Below, one piece after another: positions 56,475-64,000 of a stretch of DNA of 64,000 bases. The position numbers were made by a program, and so were the translations under genes. The notes under the pieces are model-generated. The model was not told where the DNA came from. It did not search any database and saw nothing but the letters and a program-made list of their open reading frames with translations. The DNA comes from Nephrocerus scutellatus (Eukaryota > Arthropoda > Insecta > Diptera > Pipunculidae). The stretch is from positions 21,625,462 through 21,689,461 of the forward strand of contig OX352763.1 in the NCBI GenBank assembly GCA_947095585.1. The letters run 5' to 3'. Every line of letters begins with the position of its first letter. Position 1 is the first letter of the stretch.

Positions 56475-56494
56475 GTCGGTGACAGCTTACGCTG
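56475..56494 (-). other. 5'UTR part of the BTB exon
   Basis: Twenty transcribed nucleotides between the acceptor TAATTGCAG (56503-56495) and the ATG. The base context just before the start codon is ACCGACATGG. Confidence 0.75.
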
Positions 56495-56570
56495 CTGCAA
56501 TTAACGACAAGAAACGAGAAAGTGAGAAGAGAAAAAGGAAGAAAAGGAAGAAAAAGAAGAAAAAAATTAC
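56495..56570 (-). promoter_or_regulatory. Splice acceptor with long polypyrimidine tract
   Basis: On the minus strand an almost pure C/T stretch (56568 to about 56510; plus-strand GAGAAAAAGGAAGAAAAGGA etc.) leads into TTAATTGCAG, an ideal 3' splice site. The tract is interrupted only at a few purines near the end. Confidence 0.85.
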
Positions 56571-57059
56571 AAATTAAAATTTGATTAAAATTTCATCATG
56601 CGACGCATGCGCTCTTCTTGTATCTATAGATACATAACACTAAAGTACAATACAATAAGAAAATGTACATAAAACATAAAAATATTCATTAGAAAGGAAG
56701 AATACAATTAACAGGATGATCTCGTTGGTGCACAGTGGATCGAGTCGAAAGTGGACCATTTCAAATTTAACGAAATGTCCACAAGCAATCCTGGAACTGA
56801 GTAAAACACAGATACGAGTATTTTAGAATTCTGCTACCTCGGAATTAAATCTGTCTGATTATACTTAGTATCTCTTTTTTTCCCCCGACACATACTCGCG
56901 ATTTATGTCCATACTGATCTTGCTTTTCAACTTCTACCTCAATTCAGCCAATAATTCAATCTTGAATTTAACTTCATATGACTTAAAGTGAAGGTAAAAA
57001 AGTGAAACATACACAACTGTTTCATTAATAGAAGCTCCGCAACTTAGACAGTAATTCAA
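56571..57059. other. Intronic sequence upstream of the BTB exon
   Basis: AT-rich, no recognised features. If the exon call is right, this belongs to the 5'UTR intron. Confidence 0.5.
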
Positions 57060-59055
57060 CCCATAATGAGTTTGAAACATTGTCTTCAATTCAATTTCAA
57101 GAATTGCCACATAATATCCTCACCTCACATTAAAATTGCAGTCAATTTGAATGAAGACAATTCTGGGTGGCTTCGCCATTCTGGCCAGATAACACCCGAA
57201 GGAAGATGTGGTAATTTAATCGCTGAGTTTAATAACCTCACTCAACTTGTAAATGAGCCTACAATAATACCCGACATTGCAAATCTTTCCGCCAGCACCC
57301 TTGACTTGTTTCTTACCGCTCATTCGGATAGATACTCAGTCAATGTTTCATCGCCTCTAGGCTTATCAGACCATTGTGTAGTATCAGCTAATTTCTCGTT
57401 AACCACAGAGTTAAAGGAAAAGCTCAAAAGAAAACACTTTAGCAAAGCCAATTGGGACGGCCTTAACACCTTCTTTGGGAGCATTAACTGGTCGCTATTG
57501 TTTCGATGAAGCAAAGTGGATACCGCCGCTGGTACGATCACATACATAATTTTTATTGGTATGAGAGACTTTATCCCTTTCAGGAATAAGTCTGTCAAAC
57601 CAAAGAAGGATATATGGTATGAACTGTAAAGAGGCTTCTAGGATTAGCGAGGAATGTTTTCTCAAGACACTCACAAATCTGACTGTTATTTTACCCTTTA
57701 GTTTTTAAGAGAAGTTCTTCCAAGCTGACATTACCATTGCCAAAGCTTTTCCATCTATCCTATTCTTCTGTACTCATCACGAGAAGTTGGAAAACAGCCT
57801 TTGTCCAGCTTTTACCCAAAAAAGGCGAGCCGTCGTCTCCTTTTTCGTACCGACTCATAGCAGTTACATCAATTCTTTCCAAGGTTATTATTAACTATCA
57901 GCTCATGAAACTAACGAAATTCTTAGTGACCGGCGGTACAGATTTTGTCGGCAACGTTTCACTGGTGATTTGATGGCATATCTCGAAGGCGAATCAATTT
58001 TGGCATCAATTTGGTGAATGTAAAGTCGTTGCACTCGAAAATTTCAAGGCATTTGGGCATAGTTTGGCATCAAGCTCTTTTGTCTAAAATTAGTGTTTTC
58101 GACCGCTCAATACAAGTTGTTTTGACAGATTCAATTATCTGAAATTCATCACATAAATGCTGGCGTTCCACAGGGCTCTGTTTTGTCTCCGACACTTTTT
58201 CTCATTTCTATTAATGATCTCTTGCCCATTACTTCCAGTTCCAATTCATTCTTTAAATGGCTGGTGTTCCCCAGGGCTCTGTTCTGTCTCCGAAACTTTT
58301 TTCTTATTTTTATGAATAATCTCTTGTCCATTACTTCTAATCCAATTCATTCTATAAATAGCTGGCATTACCCAGGGCTCTGTTCTATCACCGACACTTT
58401 TTCTCATTTTTATTAGAGATCTCTTGTCTGTTACTTCTAATCAAATTCCAGCCCTCTTAGCTTCTCACATAGTTGTCTAAAATGCGTGTTTTGGACCGCT
58501 CAATACAGTTTGTATTTGATGGTTTCAAATATCTGAAATTCATCACATAAATTCTGGCGTTCTGTTCTGTCTCCAACACTTTTTCTTATTTTTATTAATG
58601 ATCCCTTGTCCATTACCTCTAATCCATTTTATTCTTTAAATGGCTGGCGTTCCCCAGGGCTCTGGTTTGTCCCCGAAACTTTTTCTTATTTTTATTAATA
58701 ATCTCTTGTCCATTACTTCTAGTCCAATTCATTCTTTAAATAGCTGGCTTTCCCCGATTCATTCTTTAAACGGCTCTTAGCTTCTCACATAAGTTTGAGA
58801 AACGTCCGTCTACATCTCATGTGAAACTCAAACAACAACATATGTGAAGCGCTGTTCCCCAAAGACTTCTTTGCATCTGCTAGATAAAATACAAAAGCGA
58901 GCGTTAAAGCTTGCGGCGCTCTAAATGCTCTTCATTATGAACGTACCGTTAAGTTCAGAAATTCCTTCTTCAGTCGTACAACACCTCAACACCTTACCAC
59001 GTTAAGATTTGTTTCCTTGATTTACTTCTTAAAAAATGCGAAGTCGATGTTCATC
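57060..59055 (+). mobile_element. CR1-like LINE copy: endonuclease end to C-terminus, with internal tandem repeats
   Basis: The plus strand shows the end of the endonuclease domain (LSASTLDLFLTAHSDRYSV, SSPLGLSDHCVVSANFSL; 57270-57410), a linker (LKRKHFSKANWDGLNTFF), then RT parts: SWKTAFVQLLPKKGEPSSPF and SYRLIAVTSILSKV (57790-57890), ENFKAFGHSLASSSFV-type motif A remnant, motif B NAGVPQGSVLSPTLFLISIN (58157-58220) within a tandem array, and a C-terminal segment near 58850-59040 (LHLLDKIQKRALKLAALNAL, FRNSFFSRT). It includes the only endonuclease part seen for this family. Inactive. Confidence 0.82.
58160..58790 (+). repeat. ~101-bp tandem repeat of RT motif-B sequence inside the CR1-like LINE
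   Basis: CTGGCGTTCCCCAGGGCTCT-like unit starts lie at 58160, 58261, 58362, 58553, 58644 and 58744 (spacings 101, 101, 191, 91, 100). The unit encodes AGVPQGSVLSPTLF and the following residues. At 58470-58560 a longer upstream segment (GACCGCTCAATACA..ATCTGAAATTCATCACATAA), first present at 58098-58157, is duplicated too, giving a two-level repeat. 101 is not a multiple of three, so the frame shifts from unit to unit. Confidence 0.9.
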
Positions 59056-60382
59056 CTTTCATCTGATTCGATCCACTGTGCACTGAAGAGTTGGAGGTGC
59101 GCACGCATGTGCGCTCTAGATACGTCCGTCGTTCATTAAGCGCACATTTAATTACGCATATATGTATGTATGTGCATGTTGGTGGTGCCGCCGATGCATG
59201 CAGTTACACGTAGCTTAAGTGAACCACTCAGTGCACTTACACAGCTGAGCTCTTCGATGATGTCGGATGTTAAATCAATATTCAGAACGCACATTGTACT
59301 ATGGTACGCGGGGCCATCACCATCAACATCAGGCTGAAGCGGCGGTAGTAGCAGCATTGTGAGGTCGGCCTGCCAGCGGCCTCTTACAAGTCAGCTAACA
59401 ACGTCAGCTAACAAGTAAAAACTTACAGCTCGTACGAGAAACACATCACGTATGGCCGCATGAGCTGCCGATGCGAAAAGGTAATTAAACATGTGTGGGT
59501 CTTGCAATTTGATGCATTTAATTATGCGTATGTTCAGGTGATTGGCTCACTCATAGCAAAGAGACAGCGACCGCTGCTGGGATCAGAGATCGAATTACAA
59601 TGAATGACAGACATGACTCCGCACGCACCCGCAGCCAATCAATGTAATCTAATGCGGGAGGAAAGATGCATTTTTGATGCAATCTTTGGGTGGTTTCTTG
59701 TTGTTGTTGTTGTTGTTGTTGTTTGTGCGTTGTATGCTACTGCAACTAAAGAATGCCAACGGCCGACTATAACTACTACCGTAACTACCGCGAATATTAA
59801 ACCTAAATTGATGCAAAGTACCACACTGACTTGCCTTCCCCTGGGGAGAATAGGATTTCCAAGAAACAACATAGTATGTGTGTGCCCAACGGGTGCAGCG
59901 TAATGCTGCACAATGCAACGCACCATTAGGTGTGTCCGTCTGTTTTTGTGTGCGCGCGCGACTCAATCAATCATAACGCAAGACCCAAATTATATAAATT
60001 ATGGAACCACTTAAAAAATAATTCAAACCGGGAATGGCATAATTGTGTACTTGCCACCTAATAAAACTTTGCCGGCTCAAAATAAAGCCATTAAAGGCTT
60101 GACACACAGCAATTTAATCAAAATGTACGCAACGTGCTAACATGGGAATTCATTAGCGGATTTTGAATTACGAGCGCAAAGGCTGTAAACGGTCCGATCG
60201 CTCATTGCATGATCTATTGACTGGCTGATTGATCTCTCGCAGAGTATGATATGTGAAGAATGTGACGTGAAAAGGTTGAAGTGTTAACTGAACAAAAGGC
60301 GGATGGATAGGCCTGAAAAATGCAAGCCTGCACTCAGTGACTGATGACATATCTAAAAACAGACTTCTGCCCAAAGGGGTAT
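59056..60382. other. Unique sequence without recognised genes
   Basis: (TTG)n at 59699-59721 and ATGTATGTATGTG near 59161. Open frames of about 100 codons run through the TTG repeat (poly-Val on plus, poly-Thr or poly-Asn on minus). Confidence 0.45.
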
Positions 60383-60490
60383 CATCATCATCATATTTGG
60401 CTCTACAACCGGGGTCCAATCCTGGCCTCCCGCAAAAGTCTCTTCACCAGTCCCGATTTTGAGCCGATATCATCCAGTTTTTTTTTATGC
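60383..60490 (-). mobile_element. RTE LINE 3' tail (solo)
   Basis: ATCATCATCATCATATTTGG, CTACAACCGGGGTCCAATCC, CTGGCCTCCCGCAAAAGTCT and GATTTTGAGCCGATATCATC match the 3' end of RTE copies B and C. Confidence 0.85.
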
Positions 60491-60599
60491 CCTTTTGAAC
60501 CAAAGGCCTTAACAATTACTTGTCCTAATGCCATGATTTATTATTTTTTATTGCAAGCAAAATGTTGGGTTCCATAGGACTAAGAGTCCAAAAAATTTG

Positions 60600-61485
60600 T
60601 AGGAGACTTATGAGGGAACAATGTCCTCATGGGGTGTGTTGCCAATGCTAGGCACAGCCTCTGGGGAAGCACGCAAGTCGATGAACGGGGTGAGTTTCTT
60701 TTTGATTTTCTTTTAAATTCTAACCTTAAGGTTTGTAATACTGGTAGTACTCCCACTTTTACCTTTCCGAGTTCGGACAGGTATTGCAGATGGGAGAAGG
60801 TAATAGATACCACCTTGATACCACCTTGACTACTGGCCATAAAAGTATCATGCCCGATCAGTCGCTACAGGAAAAAGCACCCACCTTGGTGGAGTGATGA
60901 ACTGGATAAGCTCAGGAGGATGTCCCAGATCCATGTTCAACATCTGCGATGAACTGGATAAGCTCAGGAGGCTCTCTAGTTCCATGTTCAACATCTGCTA
61001 GACTAATAATTTCTGGCAACCCTACAAAGACTGCCTGAAAACATACAAGAAAGCCATCCGGAAAGCTAAACGTCGTTCCTGGATGGAGTTCGGTCAATTC
61101 ATTGTGTCCACAAAAGAAACGGTCAGAATATGTAAGATTCTATCCAAAGAGAACTCTTGTCCGACCCTTATAAAAAGAACGGATGACAGTTGGTCAGAAT
61201 CAACGGCTGAAGCTTTGGACATCTTAGCAAATACCCACGTTCCCTCATTTAATGACTCGGGCTCAGCTCACTGGCTGAGTGTTCCTGAAAGACAGGAAGC
61301 GACACCATGCAAAGTGGACAACATTATAACCCACGAAAAGCCTTCCTAGGCCATTCGCAGTTTTTTTTTGCATATAAATCACCTGGCCTTGACGTTATTC
61401 AACCTATCATGCTTCAGAAGACTATAGGTGTGTCGGCGCCTTGGTTAGTGAACATTTTCAGAAGTTGCCTACGACTTAGCTGTTT
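60600..61485 (+). mobile_element. I/LOA-type LINE: endonuclease end and RT N-terminus
   Basis: The plus strand reads CVANARHSLWGSTQVDERGE (endonuclease; equivalent of the N.RH..WGS motif), FLLNSNLKVCNTGSTPTF, WEKVIDTTLIP (61 kb side), PPWWSDELDKLRRM, TYKKAIRKAKRRSWMEFGQF, KILSKENSCPTLIKRTDD and, near 61360, YKSPGLDVIQPIMLQ (RT entry motif; normally KSPGPDGI). It then passes directly into a minisatellite. A duplication of AACTGGATAAGCTCAGGAGG (60900 and 60953) is present. It is the complement, in element order, of the RT-RNase H copy at 49.7-52.0 kb. Confidence 0.85.
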
Positions 61486-61489
61486 TGGG

Positions 61490-61860
61490 TGGGTCTGGAG
61501 AGGGATTTTGAGGTAGTTTTGAGGCGATTTGGAGTGGGGTCTTGAGTGGATTCCTGAGGAGGTTTTGAGATGGTGTTGAGTGGAGTCTTGAGGTGGTCTT
61601 AAGGGCGTCTTGAGATTGTCTTGTAGTAATCTTGAGGGGATCTTGAATGCGGTTTAAGAAGCGTCTTCAGGGCGCTTAGAAAGGGTGTTTATATGGCGTC
61701 TTGAGTTAAGAACCGGTCTTCAGAGGGATCTTGAGGGGGTTTTCCAGCAGTCTTGAGGGAGTTTTGCAGCAGTTTTTAGGGGGTTTTGAGAGGGTCTTTT
61801 AGGGTGTGGGGGTATTGCTGTTGTGTTAAGGGGGTCTTGATGTGAAAACGAACCTAGCCC
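61490..61860. repeat. G/T-rich minisatellite (GGTCTTGAGGGG-type)
   Basis: Degenerate 10-14 bp repeats such as GGTCTTGAGTGG, GGTTTTGAGATG and GGATCTTGAGGGGG. It is the reverse complement of the motif in the array at 41865-43200. Confidence 0.85.
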
Positions 61861-61929
61861 ATGTGTCTGACAATGCGACCTATTGAGATCTATTTTATCA
61901 TCGGCTTGATCTGGCATTTGTTTATCTCA

Positions 61930-62830
61930 TTTATTTATCTCTGGTCCACGCCATCCTTCCAACGCTGGCTTGGCTAGCCAGGATGCGTGTTCCATAGATT
62001 CTTCCGCGAGAGACTTTAAAAACCGGTTTACTCATGCGAGCTTTTCGAGCTTATTTCTCTTCACGACGTCATCATCGTTGTATCGCTTGTAGATCTCGTC
62101 ATTGTAGAGTCTCCGGAAACGTCCTTCCTTCCATATGCGGCTAACAATTCTCCGTCAAACTTTCCTCTCGAACGTGACATAACGGTCAGAGTACTCTATG
62201 ATAAGCACCCAAATCACGGACCCATATGTAAATACTGGTGTGACAATTATCGTCTTATACACCATCAGCTTCTACCTTATGGTAAATTCTTGGAGAGTTC
62301 GGCAGAATATAGAAGGCTTTGTTGGCTTTAAGCAATCGTGACAATCTTTCTAGTTCCTTGCTGTTTTTGGCTACTCCGAGATAATTATGGTTTAAATTCA
62401 GGCTTCACTATCTTAACCAAAGGTCCCATGTTGGATCTGAAGCAACCCTAGGTTTCTAGATGCCTAATCTGGATGAAAGCTTCTTGTACAGCCCTTGTGT
62501 TTGCACCAATGATGTCAATATACTGTCAGGGTAAGCCAGTATGGACTTATTAAGGATTGTTCTTTTCCCCGTTACATCAGAGTCTCTGATGCCAGATGCT
62601 GGCCAGTCCATACCCTTGTTGGAGCCCATTATATGTAGATGACGAATATTTGGGAAACCTAATTCTCCTACGTTATACTCTGGCTGTGTCATGCTTATGT
62701 GGGCTTTAAAGATTATAAACAGATTCTTAAGTGAGTTAATCGGTCATTGGTTAAACTTCCAGTTGTCTGGGGAACCCTCTGTAGGTGCGTAAAAGCTTAT
62801 GAGGCTTATGTTGTTAAATTTGTTCCGCCA
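61930..62830 (-). mobile_element. RTE-clade LINE copy D (C-terminal part)
   Basis: Plus-strand text (inverse of the element) GTCCACGCCATCCTTCCAAC, GCTTGTAGATCTCGTCATTG, TAGAGTCTCCGGAAACGTCC and CTTATACACCATCAGC corresponds block by block to copy C at 33750-34100. Beyond that, ATCTGGATGAAAGCTTCTTG (62466) and TAGACTTT-like parts correspond to 34350 on. The 3' tail with the trinucleotide repeat is absent. It is more diverged than copies A-C. Confidence 0.8.
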
Positions 62831-63533
62831 GCGAAGGGTCCATAGACTTTTATTTATTGTTTTAAATAACGATAACGCTGAGTTTCATTCTTTTGTTGAC
62901 TTAGGAAGCTTAGGAAACTTTTTCATGACAGCTGTATAAGTCACTTAATGGAAATCTGATAAATTTTGCGGCTTTTAATTGTTCAAGCTCAATTGTACTC
63001 TCTTGTGCACCAAGACATATTAAGTTCCGAGACTTTTCCGATTTGCACAGTTCTGTTTATGAAACTGTTACGTGGAGGACTCAAGACCTGTCAGTTGCTG
63101 ACCTTCAAATTCTAGCATCTGTGGACTTAAATCGCCAAAAAATGGATTGCTCTAAATAGAGCGAATGTGAGATGCAAAATCTGCTACAAAGTAAAGCCAG
63201 ACTTTCAAGTTGCATGGTTGCACCCTCAAGCCGCGTACCATTCAACTTCCGTGAGAACAAAATAATTTTGATTTATTGCGTTTACATGGCGAAAGCCATG
63301 TCGAAACATTACGACCATCACGATCAGGAAAGCTAACTGCAATAGCGACAGCAACAGCGACACCAACAACAACACGACAGATAACTTCAATTATTGCAAT
63401 TCGTTCACTTGGCGTAAGATACTTCCTATAGAAGTTGCGAGATCTGCGGTAGTTAGAGAGAGTAAGACAGACGAGAACGATCAAATGTTGTTCATAACGC
63501 ACCATCGCGTTTGTGGGCAATTTAAGTCCGATG

Positions 63534-63564
<31 letters not shown>

Positions 63565-64000
63565 CAGCTCTCAATTGAAATGCACGCAGCACAGACACAA
63601 ACACACGCATGAACATAAGCTCTTTACTGGCAATTGGCAATATCCGAGCAACGCGATCTATCTCTATCTCTGAATCGTTTGCACACTCGATCCGACGCTA
63701 GAGATCTCGATCAAGGTGCAAGGTTGCAAGGTCTAACCAATTTTAATTTCCCATAAAGTAGTCGAGTCAAGTGTTGGCCGTGTCGCCGATCGCTGTGCCA
63801 TGCAGTAGCCGGCCTAAATCACAGCGGATACGCAATGAAATGAACATCGGAAAACGCGCGCGCGGCGGCGGCGGCTGATCGGATCGCGCGATCACCTCGC
63901 AGTAGCGCAGGGAAGTTGTAATAATTATTCAGGGGCAACGCAGTGTGTAGTTGCTGCAATTTCAATTATACACCACACGCTATCATGCGAGCGCAACAAC
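62831..64000. other. Unique sequence without recognised genes; GC-rich right end
   Basis: (GACA)n at 63534-63561. A GC-rich segment (63855-63910) with CGCGCGCGGCGGCGG lies in an otherwise AT-rich context; it might be near a promoter or first exon of the BTB gene but nothing in it decides this. A 132-codon frame on the minus strand (63242-63640) crosses the microsatellite and lacks motifs. Confidence 0.45.

Noticed and set aside
63242..63640. 132-codon open frame on the minus strand with VCLSVCLSIG repeats
   Set aside because: The repeated residues come from the GACA microsatellite; nothing else supports coding.
63855..63910. First exon or promoter of the BTB gene in the GC-rich right end
   Set aside because: GC-rich CGG/CG repeats are suggestive, but no donor site, initiator or TATA box decides it.

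Overview
This looks like a window of dipteran insect genomic DNA that is mostly non-coding. The evidence is the AT-rich background, the GATA, CA, TTG and GAT microsatellites, the non-LTR (RTE, CR1-like, jockey, I/LOA-type) and Tc1/mariner families, and one recognisable host exon whose protein is a TTK-type BTB domain, a group expanded in insects. I cannot fix the genus.

The only host gene I can support is one small exon on the minus strand at 56334-56494. It has a strong splice acceptor with a long polypyrimidine tract, about 20 nt of 5'UTR, an ATG, 47 codons of a BTB/POZ domain ending in phase 0, and a GTGAG donor. If this is right, DNA to its right is the gene's 5'UTR intron and DNA to its left is the start of a long first coding intron. 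No other exon was found, so most or all of the window may be intron of a BTB transcription-factor gene.

The rest is a layered fossil bed of mobile elements. (1) RTE-clade LINEs lie mostly on the minus strand (9.8-11.5, 21.2-22.5, 33.6-35.8, 61.9-62.8 kb, plus solo tails); the tails that survive end in an ATC/GAT trinucleotide repeat. (2) A second RTE lineage lies at 37.3-39.0 and 51.1-51.7 kb. (3) CR1-like LINE copies lie at 1.5, 14.5, 25.4, 39.2 and 57.1 kb, with solo 3' tails. (4) RNase-H-bearing I/LOA-type LINE pieces lie at 2.1, 18.7, 28.3, 29.0, 29.7, 49.7-52.0 and 60.6 kb. (5) There is one split jockey copy (20.9/22.5 kb) and one Ty3/gypsy pol remnant (27.4-28.1 kb). (6) There are two Tc1/mariner types, a DD34D mariner at 44.0-44.8 kb with both inverted repeats, and a second lineage ('M2') at 26.1, 29.6 and 31.0-33.4 kb with 3' ends at 18.1-18.6 kb. 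(7) A tRNA-derived SINE family has six copies, three of them with clear target-site duplications.

The most unusual structures are: a six-unit tandem array inside the M2 transposase, in which every unit is exactly 204 bp plus a variable T-run; a tandem array of tRNA-like units at 0.57-2.1 kb; two further tandem arrays built from LINE reverse-transcriptase sequence; a SINE whose 3' end resembles the RTE 3' end; minisatellites of the same motif in opposite orientation 19 kb apart; and a heat-shock-element cluster beside a TATA-rich stretch at 48.2-48.4 kb. All mobile-element coding regions seen here are truncated, frameshifted or stop-containing; none looks autonomous.
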